Shown piece after piece: positions 23,417 to 31,722 of a DNA stretch of 41,469 nucleotides. Every line of letters starts with the position of its first letter. Positions within the stretch are counted from its first letter, which is position 1. The stretch is from Nonomuraea harbinensis. Its GTDB lineage: Bacteria; Actinomycetota; Actinomycetes; Streptosporangiales; Streptosporangiaceae. Both the position numbers and the translations under genes were made by a program. The notes under the pieces were generated by a model. That model worked only from the letters and a program-made list of their open reading frames with translations, was not told the DNA's origin and searched no databases. The DNA lies in assembly GCF_019396385.1 (NCBI RefSeq), contig NZ_JAHKRN010000065.1:1-41469 (forward strand), given 5' to 3'.

Positions 23417-24811
23417 ATGTCTACGGGGGATTGGGTCGAGGCTGAGCTCGACGATCTCGAGGTTTCCGGCGACGTCGGCGATAGCACGCCGCTGCCGGTC
23501 GTGGCCATCGTCGGGCGGCCGAACGTCGGCAAGTCCACGCTGGTCAACCGCATCATCGGCCGCCGGGAGGCGGTCGTGGAGGACGTGCCGGGGGTGACCC
23601 GCGACCGGGTGACCTACGAGGCCAACTGGCGCGGCCGCCGCTTCACCGTGGTCGACACCGGCGGGTGGGACCCTGACGCCACCGGCATGGGCCTGCGCAT
23701 CGCCGAGCAGGCGCAGGTCGCGACCGAGCTGGCCGACGTGATCGTGTTCGTGGTCGACGCGACGGTGGGCGCCACCGACGCCGACGAGATCGTCGGCTCC
23801 GTGCTGCGCCAGTCGGGCAAGCCGGTGATCCTGGCCGCCAACAAGGTCGACAACCAGCAGGTCGAGCTGGAGGCCGCCGCGCTGTGGTCGCTCGGCCTCG
23901 GCGAGCCCTACCCCGTCTCCGCGCTGCACGGCCGCGCCAGCGGTGACCTGCTCGACGTGGTGCTCGACGCGCTGCCCGAGACCCCCCGCGAGCGCTTCGC
24001 CGACGAGCGCGGCCCCTACCGGGTGGCGCTGCTCGGCAAGCCCAACGTCGGCAAGTCCTCCCTGCTCAACAAGCTGGCGGGGGAGGAGCGGGTGCTGGTC
24101 GACCCGATGGCCGGCACCACCCGCGACCCCGTCGACGAGCTGATCGAGCTGGGCGGCCGCACCTGGCGGTTCGTCGACACGGCCGGCATCCGGCGGCGCG
24201 ACCGCGAGCTGCAGGGCGCCGACTTCTACGCCGCCATGCGCACCCGCTCCGCGCTGGAGCGCTCGGAGGTGGCGGTCGTGCTCATCGACGCCAGCGAGCC
24301 CCTCACCGAGCAGGACCTGCGCATCATCGGCCTGGTGATCGAGTCCGGCCGGGCCATGGTGGTCGCGTTCAACAAGTGGGACCTCGTCGACGAGGACCGC
24401 CGCTACTACCTGGAGAAGGAGATCGACCGGCAGCTCGTCCGCACCCCGTGGGCGCTGCGGGTCAACATCTCCGCCAAGACCGGCCGCCACGTCGACCGGC
24501 TGGTGCCGGCCCTGGAGCGGGCGCTGGAGTCCTGGGCGACCCGGGTGCCGACGTCCCGGCTGAACGCGTTCCTGACCGAGCTGGTGCAGCAGACGCCGCC
24601 CCCGGTGCGCGGCGGCAAGCAGCCGAAGATCCTGTTCGCCACCCAGGCGTCGATCGAGCCGCCCAAGTTCGTCCTGTTCACCTCCGGCTGGCTGGAAGAC
24701 ACCTACCGGCGCTTCATCGAGCGGCGGCTGCGCGAGGAGTTCGGCTTCGCCGGCTCGCCGATCGAGGTCACGATGAAGATCAGGGAGAAGCGCCAGAAAA
24801 GGGATCGCTGA
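23417..24811 (+). CDS. der: Ribosome biogenesis GTPase Der (EngA)
   Basis: This 464-residue protein has two tandem GTPase domains, unique to Der, and a C-terminal KH-like domain. Domain 1: GRPNVGKS at 33-40, with DTGGW as G3 and NKVD as G4. Domain 2: GKPNVGKSS at about 207-215, DTAGIRRR and NKWD. The C-terminus has LNAFLTELVQQTPPPVRGGKQ and KILFATQASIEPPKFVLFTS. Der acts in 50S assembly. An acidic N-terminal extension of about 27 residues is common in actinobacteria. The ATG at 23417 follows cmk closely. The T-box leader begins after its stop. Confidence 0.97.
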   Translation: MSTGDWVEAELDDLEVSGDVGDSTPLPVVAIVGRPNVGKSTLVNRIIGRREAVVEDVPGVTRDRVTYEANWRGRRFTVVDTGGWDPDATGMGLRIAEQAQVATELADVIVFVVDATVGATDADEIVGSVLRQSGKPVILAANKVDNQQVELEAAALWSLGLGEPYPVSALHGRASGDLLDVVLDALPETPRERFADERGPYRVALLGKPNVGKSSLLNKLAGEERVLVDPMAGTTRDPVDELIELGGRTWRFVDTAGIRRRDRELQGADFYAAMRTRSALERSEVAVVLIDASEPLTEQDLRIIGLVIESGRAMVVAFNKWDLVDEDRRYYLEKEIDRQLVRTPWALRVNISAKTGRHVDRLVPALERALESWATRVPTSRLNAFLTELVQQTPPPVRGGKQPKILFATQASIEPPKFVLFTSGWLEDTYRRFIERRLREEFGFAGSPIEVTMKIREKRQKRDR

Positions 24812-24829
24812 TACCATCGTCGGCAACGC

Positions 24830-25073
24830 GTCGACGGAGACGAGTAGCCGGGGTCCACGCGGGCCGAGAGAGCCGCCGGTGCTGTGAGGGCGGCCCCGCG
24901 CCCCCGGTGAAGACACCCCTGAGTGCGGGGAGGAAATGCCCCGCCGGCCTGACCCCCGTCACAGGGTCCGAGAGGCCGCCCGTTCCCCGGGCGGCGAAAG
25001 TGCGGTGGCACCGGGAGCTCCCTTCTCCCCCGCACTCCCAAGGGGTCATACACCTTCCTCATCAGGAGCTGTC
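24830..25073 (+). promoter_or_regulatory. T-box leader RNA sensing tRNA-Asp, upstream of aspS
   Basis: The 262 bases between der and aspS hold the marks of a T-box. GACGAGTAGCC (24838-24848) starts Stem I, and AGAGAGCC..GGTGCTGTGAGGGCGG (24867 onward) is the conserved Stem I distal motif. GAA-GAC-ACC at 24909-24917 places specifier GAC (Asp) at 24912-24914, followed by CCTGAG. A Stem III-like hairpin lies at 24975-24995 (GCCGCCCG with CGGGCGGC). The T-box GCGGTGGCACCG is at 25002-25013, where UGGC would pair with the GCCA end of uncharged tRNA-Asp. Downstream, AGCTCC (25016-25021) can pair with GGAGCT in the ribosome-binding site (25065-25070), suggesting translational control, though a terminator-type fold with CCGCACT is also possible. 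Confidence 0.85.
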
Positions 25074-26336
25074 ATGATCTCTCGTGTCCTGTCCGCCGAG
25101 CTCGCCGAGCACGCCGGGCAACGAGTGACGATCGCCGGCTGGGTCCATCGCCGCCGGCTGCTGAAATCCGTGTCCTTCCTCGTCGTCAGGGACCGCTCAG
25201 GGCTGGCCCAGGCGGTCACCGCGGGCGACCTGCCCGCCGAGGAGAGCGTCGTCCAGGTCACCGGCAGGGTGACCGTCAACCCGCAGGCGCCGGGCGGCGC
25301 CGAGCTGACCGAGCCGGAGATCGAGCTGCTGTCACGGCCGGTCGAGCCTCCGCCGTTCGACCTGTTCAGGCCCGTGGTGGCGGCGACACTGCCGACGGTG
25401 CTCGACCACGCGCCCGCCGCCCTGCGCCATCCGGCGCTGCGGGCGCCGCTGGAGATCTCGGCCGCGAGCGTGGCGGGGTTCCGCGCCGCGCTGGACCGGC
25501 TCGGGTTCACCGAGGTGCACACCCCGAAGATCGTCGCGTCGGCCACCGAGTCCGGCGCGAACGTCTTCGGCATCGACTACTTCGGCCGCCCCGCTTACCT
25601 CGCCCAGTCGCCGCAGTTCTACAAGCAGGCGATGGCAGGCGTGTTCGAGCGGGTGTACGAGGTGGGGCCGGTCTTCCGGGCCGAGCCGCACGACACTGTA
25701 CGCCACCTGGCCCAGTACACCAGCCTCGACGCCGAGCTGGGCTTCGTCCGCGACCACCGGGACGTGATGGCGGTGCTGCGCGAGGCCGTGGCGGGCATGC
25801 TGGAGTCGGTACGCGAGCGCGCCGCCCCGGCCGTGGCCCTGCTCGGCGCCGAGCTGCCGGGGGTGCCCGAGGAGATCCCGGCGATCCACTTCACCGAGGC
25901 GCAGCGGATGACGGGCGAGGACGAGCCCGACCTCTCACCCGCCCAGGAGCGGTGGCTGTCGGAGTGGGCGCTGAAGGAGCACGGCTCGGAGTTCCTGTTC
26001 GTCACCGGCTACCCGATGGCCAAACGGCCCTTCTACACCCATCCCGACCCCGGCAGACCTGGGTACTCCAACGGCTTCGACCTGCTCTTCCGCGGGCTGG
26101 AACTGGTGACCGGCGGGCAGCGGCTGCACCGCCATCAGGACTACCTGGACGCGCTGGCCGCCCGTGGTGAGAGCGCGGAGCCGTACGAGGGATATCTGCG
26201 GACGTTCGCGTACGGGATGCCCCCGCACGGCGGGTTCGCCATCGGGCTGGAGCGGTGGACGGCGCGCCTGACGGGCGCGGCGAACATCCGCCAGGTCACC
26301 GCGTTCCCGCGCGACCTGCACCGCCTCACGCCGTAG
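25074..26336 (+). CDS. aspS: Archaeal-type (possibly non-discriminating) aspartyl-tRNA synthetase
   Basis: This 420-residue class II synthetase is much shorter than the bacterial AspRS of about 590 residues and lacks its GAD insertion, so it is of the archaeal/eukaryal type often annotated as aspartate--tRNA(Asn) ligase. The N-terminal OB domain has VTIAGWVHRRRLLKSVSFLV. The catalytic part has HTPKIVASATESGANVF, QSPQFYKQAM, motif 2 in GPVFRAEPHDTVRHLAQYTS, VTGYPMAKRPFYTHPDP and motif 3 in GGFAIGLERW. Such enzymes may charge tRNA-Asn with Asp as well as tRNA-Asp; residues fixing this cannot be judged by eye. The ATG has AGGAG upstream and sits behind the Asp T-box, so expression should rise when tRNA-Asp is uncharged. 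Confidence 0.9.
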   Translation: MISRVLSAELAEHAGQRVTIAGWVHRRRLLKSVSFLVVRDRSGLAQAVTAGDLPAEESVVQVTGRVTVNPQAPGGAELTEPEIELLSRPVEPPPFDLFRPVVAATLPTVLDHAPAALRHPALRAPLEISAASVAGFRAALDRLGFTEVHTPKIVASATESGANVFGIDYFGRPAYLAQSPQFYKQAMAGVFERVYEVGPVFRAEPHDTVRHLAQYTSLDAELGFVRDHRDVMAVLREAVAGMLESVRERAAPAVALLGAELPGVPEEIPAIHFTEAQRMTGEDEPDLSPAQERWLSEWALKEHGSEFLFVTGYPMAKRPFYTHPDPGRPGYSNGFDLLFRGLELVTGGQRLHRHQDYLDALAARGESAEPYEGYLRTFAYGMPPHGGFAIGLERWTARLTGAANIRQVTAFPRDLHRLTP

Positions 26337-26344
26337 CGGCCCGG

Positions 26345-26373
26345 CCCGCCGTCCGGGCTCACCGGACGGCGGG
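26345..26373. terminator. Bidirectional terminator between aspS and the flippase gene
   Basis: A perfect 12-base-pair stem (CCCGCCGTCCGG with CCGGACGGCGGG) has a five-base loop, ending one base before the flippase stop codon. It separates two convergent genes. Confidence 0.8.
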
Positions 26374-27699
26374 TCAGCCGGTACGGGGGAGCGCCAGCAC
26401 CTTGCGCAGGCCTGGCAGCACGCACAGCCCGGTCACCGTCTGGCTGATCAGCAGGGCGTAGCCGACGCCGGTGACGCCCGCCACCGGGAACAGCGCGATC
26501 ACGGTGGCGAACACCAGCAGCGTCATGCCGATCTGCACGGTGGCCAGCTTCCTGGCCTCGCTGCGGGCCCGCAGCGTGCCGAGCCGGATCTCCACCAGCG
26601 CCATCGGCAGCACGCCGACGGCCATCAGCCGCAGCAGCGGTGTGCCGGCCTCGGCCAGCTCGGGCCCGAACACCCGCAGGATCAGCGGCGCCCCGGCCAC
26701 CACGACGGCCACCACCGGCCCGACGATCAGGAAGGTGCGGCGCAGCGCGTCGCGGGTGCTCCGCGCCAGCCGCCCGGCGTCGAGCGAGCCCTCGACGGTC
26801 AGCGAGACCGCCATGTTGGCCGCCAGCAGCCCCATCATGCAGCCGAGCGTGTGGGCGATCGAGAAGTAGCCGAACAGCTCGGCGTCGTTGAGCCAGGCGC
26901 CCACCATGACCGGCACCAGGTAGAGCACGAGCAGCGTGGACAGGGTGCCGGAGAAGTCGCCGGCCACGAACCGGCCGATCTCCCGCAGCCGCGGCGGGGT
27001 GGCGTTCGCGCCGGTGCGGGCCACGTGCCGGGGCACCGCCACCTTGAAGATCAGCAAGGTGACCGGGATGAGGGCGAGCGCCGTGGGCACCATCCACGAG
27101 ACGAAGATCCCGCCGTACAGCCCGCCCACCGGCAGGGCCCCGGCCAGCACGACCAGCAGCACCATCTTGGCCAGCCCGAACACCGTGCTGTTGACCGGCA
27201 CCCAGACGGCCTGCCGGAGCCCGGCGAGCACCACGTCCTGCAAGGTGAAGATCGTCCACACCAGCACCGACGCCAGGAACACCACCGAGGGCACGAACCC
27301 GGCCAGCTCCCCGTAGGCGGGCCCCCACAGCGGCAGCGTCAGCAGGAACCCGAGCGCCGCCAGCACCGCCGTGATGCCGGCCACCCCGTAGCCGCGCAGC
27401 ACCAGCCCGCCCGTGCCGCGCCCCGACACCGGGATGAACCGGGCCATCACCCCCACGAACGCCAGCCCGACGAGCGAGGAGAACAGCCGCATCGCCGTGA
27501 TCATGAGCTGACCCTGGCCGAACGCGGCCGGGTCGTACAGCCGCACGGCCAGGAACCAGTAGCCCAGCCCGAGCAGCGCCGTGACCGCGGTGTTGACCAT
27601 GAGGGCGTAGCCCTGGAGGAAGAGCGGGTCGCGCAGGTCGGTGCGGAGCCGGGCGACCAGCCCGGCCCGGCGCGGGACCGCCCCTGTGTCACTCGTCAT
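26374..27699 (-). CDS. Oligosaccharide flippase / polysaccharide export membrane protein (MOP superfamily)
   Basis: The 441-residue protein has about 12 hydrophobic helices spread along its length, starting LFLQGYALMVNTAVTALLGLGY, and a pattern of small residues typical of Wzx/MATE-type flippases. These turn lipid-linked sugars over to the outer face of the membrane. There is no ATP-binding domain. I chose the ATG at 27699, with GGAAGG ten bases before it; it overlaps the end of the aminotransferase gene by 11 bases. The in-frame GTG at 27732 would add 11 residues. With the upstream DegT and CelD-type genes this suggests a small surface-glycan locus; the cargo is unknown. Confidence 0.88.
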   Translation of the reverse strand: MTSDTGAVPRRAGLVARLRTDLRDPLFLQGYALMVNTAVTALLGLGYWFLAVRLYDPAAFGQGQLMITAMRLFSSLVGLAFVGVMARFIPVSGRGTGGLVLRGYGVAGITAVLAALGFLLTLPLWGPAYGELAGFVPSVVFLASVLVWTIFTLQDVVLAGLRQAVWVPVNSTVFGLAKMVLLVVLAGALPVGGLYGGIFVSWMVPTALALIPVTLLIFKVAVPRHVARTGANATPPRLREIGRFVAGDFSGTLSTLLVLYLVPVMVGAWLNDAELFGYFSIAHTLGCMMGLLAANMAVSLTVEGSLDAGRLARSTRDALRRTFLIVGPVVAVVVAGAPLILRVFGPELAEAGTPLLRLMAVGVLPMALVEIRLGTLRARSEARKLATVQIGMTLLVFATVIALFPVAGVTGVGYALLISQTVTGLCVLPGLRKVLALPRTG

Positions 27700-28957
27700 C
27701 AGGAGGCGGTCCTTCCAGCGGCGGCCGGACACCCAGCCGCTCCAGCAACGGGATCAGGCGAGCGGCGTCGAGCGGGTCGGCGGGCAGCACGTGCCCCGTC
27801 CACCAGCGCGCGACACCGGGCGTGGGACCGGTGGGGAACAGCCGGTCGGCATCGAGCCGGTCGGCGGTGGGGATCGGGCGGTCGCCGTCGAGCGGGTCGG
27901 CGGGGGGAATCGAGGGGTGGGCATCGAGCGGGTCGGCGGGCAGGATCGTGGTCAGGTAGTCGTCAAGGGGCGGGTCGTACACGAAGCCCGGCACCACGCC
28001 GTGCGACTCCAGCGCGGCCACGACCCGGTCGCGGTCGGCCACGAGCAGCGGGACCCGCAGCAGCGGCCGCACCGGCGCGTCCGTCACTCCCGGCGCGGCC
28101 CACGGGGTGGCGCGCAGCGCCGCGACCCCGGCCAGCCTGCGCTCCCGCTCGCGCCCGATGGCGCGGATCCGGGAACGGTGCAGGCGCAGCAGGGCGCGGC
28201 CGGGGCGCATCCGCCAGTCGTCCAGGTCGATGCGGAGCCACGGGTCCATCGCGTCCAGGTCGCCCGCCGCCTTGGCCACCTCGCCGGCGGTGGTCGGGTA
28301 GCGATGGCCGGTCCACGTCATGAGGCCGAGCCGCTTGAGCGCGTGCCACACCGGCCGCACCAGCCCGGTCCGGTAGACCGCCTCCCGCAGCAGCGGCCGC
28401 AGCACGGCCGGCACCTGGGCCCGCGCCGGGCCGGGCAGCAGCAGCTCCTCGCGGGCCGCGGCCAGCTCCCGCAGCGCGGCCGGATCGGCGGCCGTCAGGA
28501 AACCGCCCGACATCGCCCGCCCGTGCTTGGCCAGGCTGAACACCCCGGCCTCGCCCCACAGCCCGGCCGGCCGGCCGTCGGCCTCCGTCTGGAAGGCGTG
28601 CGCGGCGTCGTCCACCAGCACCAGCCCGTGCCGGTCGCACGCGGCGCGCAGCCGGGCCACCCGGTCCGGCACCCCGTACAGATGCGTGGTGAGCACGCCC
28701 GCCAGCCCCGACCAGTCGACCCGGTCGACGTCGATGTTGCCGTCACGGGCCGAGACCGGCGCCATCACCGGCGTCAGCCCCGCGGCCAGGGCGACGAAGA
28801 GCACGGTCTCGCAGTTCGTCGGCGCGATCAGCACCCGGTCGCCGGGCCGGAACCAGTGGCGCAGCGCCAGCAGCAGCCCGAACCGGGCCGACGGCACGTG
28901 CAGGCAGCCCTGCCCGAGCCGCTCGCCCATCCGGGCCTCCAGCTCGGTCGCCCTCAT
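27689..28957 (-). CDS. DegT/DnrJ/EryC1-like PLP aminotransferase
   Basis: The 422-residue protein has the layout of sugar aminotransferases. LIAPTNCETVLFVALAAG is at about 43-60, LTTHLYGVPDRV near 88-99, and LVLVDDAAHAFQTEADG near 112-128, with the cofactor-contacting Asp. GVFSLAKHGRAMSGGFL carries the expected Schiff-base Lys at about residue 144. These enzymes transfer an amino group to keto-sugars of nucleotide-linked sugars. The C-terminal part is unusual: a segment with four imperfect copies of PADPLDxxRxIP breaks the usual C-terminal domain, so the fold may be altered there. The ATG at 28957 stands 79 bases after the acetyltransferase gene. The substrate is unknown. Confidence 0.82.
   Translation of the reverse strand: MRATELEARMGERLGQGCLHVPSARFGLLLALRHWFRPGDRVLIAPTNCETVLFVALAAGLTPVMAPVSARDGNIDVDRVDWSGLAGVLTTHLYGVPDRVARLRAACDRHGLVLVDDAAHAFQTEADGRPAGLWGEAGVFSLAKHGRAMSGGFLTAADPAALRELAAAREELLLPGPARAQVPAVLRPLLREAVYRTGLVRPVWHALKRLGLMTWTGHRYPTTAGEVAKAAGDLDAMDPWLRIDLDDWRMRPGRALLRLHRSRIRAIGRERERRLAGVAALRATPWAAPGVTDAPVRPLLRVPLLVADRDRVVAALESHGVVPGFVYDPPLDDYLTTILPADPLDAHPSIPPADPLDGDRPIPTADRLDADRLFPTGPTPGVARWWTGHVLPADPLDAARLIPLLERLGVRPPLEGPPPDDE
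27760..27940 (-). repeat. Imperfect internal repeats in the aminotransferase gene
   Basis: Four near-copies of a motif built on TCGAGCGGGTCGGCGGG (plus strand) occur near 27767, 27851, 27888 and 27922. They encode ADPLDA, ADRLDAD, ADPLDGDRPIP and ADPLDAHPSIP. The copies lie within a stretch not found in ordinary DegT proteins as I know them, and look like slippage duplications. Confidence 0.65.
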
Positions 28958-29036
28958 GACGCCGTCCGTCGCGGGTCGCGGGTCCGGCCGGCCTCCACGA
29001 CGCGACCCCGCGCTCGCCGGAGCCGGCCGGGGGACC

Positions 29037-30125
29037 TCACGAGGTCACCCGGCGCTTGCCGTAGCTCTTCAGCACCCGGTCGGCCAGCCGGTACAGCGCG
29101 GGCGTGCCGAGGACGGCCCGGCGGGCCAGCCGCACCGGTTCGGTGCGCGCCCAGTGGACGCCCGCCCGCGCCGTCCGCCGCCGCACCACACCCTCGGCCA
29201 CAGGAACGGTCCTGCTGGCGAGCGCGTCCTTGTACTCGTAGCCGGCGCCCACGCTCAGGTCGATCGCGTCCAGCCCGGCCTCCGCCGCCGCCTCGGCCAT
29301 CCGCAGATGCTGGATCAGCCCGGGGGAGTACTTGGCGAACTCCGGATCGTACGCGGGGAACCAGCCGACCAGCGTCGAGCGGCTGCGCAGCCCGAAGTGG
29401 CCGGCGACCGGCGTGCCGTCCGCGTACAGCATCGACAGCACGCCGCCGAAGTCCTTGGAGTCGATGGCGTGCAGCCGCTCCACCAGCTCCACCACCCACG
29501 GCCGGGCGAACCGGTCGGCGCGGCCGCTGCGCGCGTACTGCCCCGACTTCCACGTGCGCAGCAGCCGGAACTGCTCGACCTCGCCGGGGCTCACCGCGAA
29601 CGTGGACGTCACCTCGCCCGCGTCGCGGCCGAGCTTGCGCTCCTTGTACTGGGTGGTCTTGAGGAACTTCGGCGACCGTTCGCGCAGCCCTTTCAGATAG
29701 GACTGGTAGCCCTCGGTCAGATCGAGCACGACCGCGTCCTGGGTCAGGGTGACGTACGGGGCGAACCACGGCTGGTCCCGCACCAGGCAGCCGAACTCCC
29801 ACACGTGCAGCCGGCACGCCCGCAGCAGCTTGGCCGCCTCCAACACGGCGCCCGGCCGGTGCACCACCCCCTGGCACAGCGACACCCACGCGCCGACGGC
29901 AGCCCCGACGCCGGAACGTTCCTCGTACGGGAGGAATCCGGCGATGCCGTCACCGTCGCGGATCACCGCGACCCGGACCCGGTCGCTGACCTCGCCCATC
30001 ACCAGGGCGAAATCAGGGCTCAGGAACGGGTTGTCCAGATGCGACTGCTCCCGTTGCATCTCCCGCCAGGCGTCGATCTCCGACGTCCCCAGTTCGCGCG
30101 GACGCAGAACACCGATCTCATACAC
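29037..30125 (-). CDS. CelD/BcsL-type GNAT acetyltransferase
   Basis: The 362-residue protein has the double-GNAT layout of the CelD/BcsL (acetyltransferase 6, FemAB-like) group. AWREMQREQSHLDNPFLSPDF (residues 19-39) is the usual opening, followed by VRVAVIRDGDGIAGFLPYE. YLKGLRERSPKFLKTTQYKERKL and the acceptor region GGVLSMLYADGTPVAGHFGLRS follow, then GWFPAYDPEFAKYSPGLIQHL, which marks the catalytic core of the second domain. The group is linked to exopolysaccharide synthesis, with unknown acyl acceptor. The ATG at 30125 precedes the DegT-type and flippase genes on the same strand, suggesting a three-gene unit. No glycosyltransferase is within it. Confidence 0.85.
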   Translation of the reverse strand: MYEIGVLRPRELGTSEIDAWREMQREQSHLDNPFLSPDFALVMGEVSDRVRVAVIRDGDGIAGFLPYEERSGVGAAVGAWVSLCQGVVHRPGAVLEAAKLLRACRLHVWEFGCLVRDQPWFAPYVTLTQDAVVLDLTEGYQSYLKGLRERSPKFLKTTQYKERKLGRDAGEVTSTFAVSPGEVEQFRLLRTWKSGQYARSGRADRFARPWVVELVERLHAIDSKDFGGVLSMLYADGTPVAGHFGLRSRSTLVGWFPAYDPEFAKYSPGLIQHLRMAEAAAEAGLDAIDLSVGAGYEYKDALASRTVPVAEGVVRRRTARAGVHWARTEPVRLARRAVLGTPALYRLADRVLKSYGKRRVTS

Positions 30126-30192
30126 GCTCGCCCCCTGCTACTTGATGTAAGGAGGAACAGCGTAGTCCCGGTCGATGCTCCAGGAGCGGGCG

Positions 30193-31722
30193 TTATACGA
30201 GCGTTGAGCGTGTTGTCGAGCGACGCGGCATGAACCATGCCAGCGCCGCGCCGAGCAGGCAGATGAACGCCGTCACAAGGAACATCTCGGTGTACTCGAC
30301 GTGCAGCGCGCCCCGCACCTGGGCCGTGTACTCGGCGAGCCGCCGGGCGTACTCGGCCGGTTCGACGCCGAACGGCACCGGCGTGTCGAGGTGCGCGGTC
30401 AGCGACTGGAAGCGGTAGAAACCCCAGGCCGAGACGGCGGCGATGCCGATCAGCATGCCCATCATCCTGGCCACCACGACCGCCGCCGACGCCACGCCGT
30501 GCTGCGCCGGCCGGGTCACCCGCAGCGCCGCCGCCGACACCGGCGCGATCACCAGGCCCACGCCCAGGCCCGCCACCACCAGCGTGGCGTCCATCATCAG
30601 CCGGGCGTCCGCCAGCTCCAGCGGCCATCGGCTCATCAGCCCGTAGCCGGCGGCGGCCACCAGCAGGCCCGCCGCGGTGACCACGCGGCCGCCGGACCGC
30701 CGCGTCAGCAGCCCGCCCAGCAGCGCCCCCACCGGCAGCGCGATCAGGAACCGGCCCAGCACCAGCGCCGCCTCCAGCGCCTCCAGGCCGAGCAGCGTCT
30801 GGGCGGTGAACTGCACGAACACCATCGTCACCAGCAGCGCCGCCCCGGTCAGGAAGCTCACGCCCAGCGTGGACAGCAGCGGGCCCTTGGGCACGCCCGT
30901 GAGATCGAGCAACCGTACGGGCGAGCGGATCTCCCACCAGACGAACGCCGCACCCACCAGCGCGCCCGCCCCGATCAACGGCGGGCCCCAGGCGGGCAGC
31001 ACGGCCGCGGCCGGGTCCGGGTTGTACAACCCCACCACCAGCAGCCCCAGCGCCAGCGCGAGTAACCCGCCCCCGACCCAGTCCACCCGCACCTTCACGG
31101 GAACCTCCGGCGGCACGCCCGCGCCGCTCCCGGCGGGGATGCCCCACTGGACGGCGAGGGCGGCGGCGAGCGCCAGGGGGAGGTTGATCCAGAAGATGGC
31201 GTGCCAGTCGCCCAGCTCCACCCCGAGCACCGCGAAGCTCGGGATCAGCGCCAGCACCCCGCCGTACACGGGCCCGAGCGCGCTGCCGAGCTCCTGGGCC
31301 GCGCCGACCGCTCCCAGCGCCACCGGCCGCTCGCGCTCGCCCCACAGGTCGCCGATGAGCGCCATGGTGATGGGCAGCAGCGCCCCTCCGGCGATCCCCT
31401 GGACGGTCCGGCCCGACACCACCATGATCTCGGACGACGCCAGCGCCGTCAGCACCGAGCCGGCCGCGAACGCCGCCAGGCAGGCGTGGATCAGCGGCCG
31501 TCTGCCGTAGCGGTCGGACAGCTGCCCGAGCAGCGGCATCGCGGCCACGTAGCCGAGCAGAAAGCCCGTCACCACGGGCGTGGCCCGCTCCAGCCGGTTC
31601 AGCGGGATGCCGAGGTCGGTGGCGATGTCGATGAGGACGGTCACCACGACGTACGCGTCGAGCGCGGCCAGCAGCACCACCGCGCCGCCGACGCCGAGCG
31701 CGACCCGGCGCGCGCGCCTCAT
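30193..31722 (-). CDS. P55-like MFS transporter (14 TM, DHA2 type)
   Basis: This 509-residue transporter has about 14 hydrophobic helices. LLAALDAYVVVTVLIDIAT (about 17-35) fits helix 1. GQLSDRYGRRP (about 66-76) is the conserved MFS loop 2-3 signature, GRTVQGIAGGALLPITMALI is helix 4, and VAGLGVGLVIAPVSAAALRV is near the end. As I recall the mycobacterial Rv1410c/P55 protein, the helix 1 region and the stretch VASAAVVVARMMGMLIG are strikingly alike. P55 works with LprG to move triacylglycerides and lipoglycans to the outer envelope. The start overlaps the upstream lipoprotein gene's stop by four bases (ATGA), mirroring the lprG-Rv1410c operon. The role outside mycolic-acid bacteria is unknown. 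Confidence 0.9.
   Translation of the reverse strand: MRRARRVALGVGGAVVLLAALDAYVVVTVLIDIATDLGIPLNRLERATPVVTGFLLGYVAAMPLLGQLSDRYGRRPLIHACLAAFAAGSVLTALASSEIMVVSGRTVQGIAGGALLPITMALIGDLWGERERPVALGAVGAAQELGSALGPVYGGVLALIPSFAVLGVELGDWHAIFWINLPLALAAALAVQWGIPAGSGAGVPPEVPVKVRVDWVGGGLLALALGLLVVGLYNPDPAAAVLPAWGPPLIGAGALVGAAFVWWEIRSPVRLLDLTGVPKGPLLSTLGVSFLTGAALLVTMVFVQFTAQTLLGLEALEAALVLGRFLIALPVGALLGGLLTRRSGGRVVTAAGLLVAAAGYGLMSRWPLELADARLMMDATLVVAGLGVGLVIAPVSAAALRVTRPAQHGVASAAVVVARMMGMLIGIAAVSAWGFYRFQSLTAHLDTPVPFGVEPAEYARRLAEYTAQVRGALHVEYTEMFLVTAFICLLGAALAWFMPRRSTTRSTLV

Noticed and set aside
24812..25073. Small protein-coding gene in the der-aspS gap
   Set aside because: The frames there lack ribosome-binding sites and coding-type wobble composition. 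The segment is explained by the T-box RNA.
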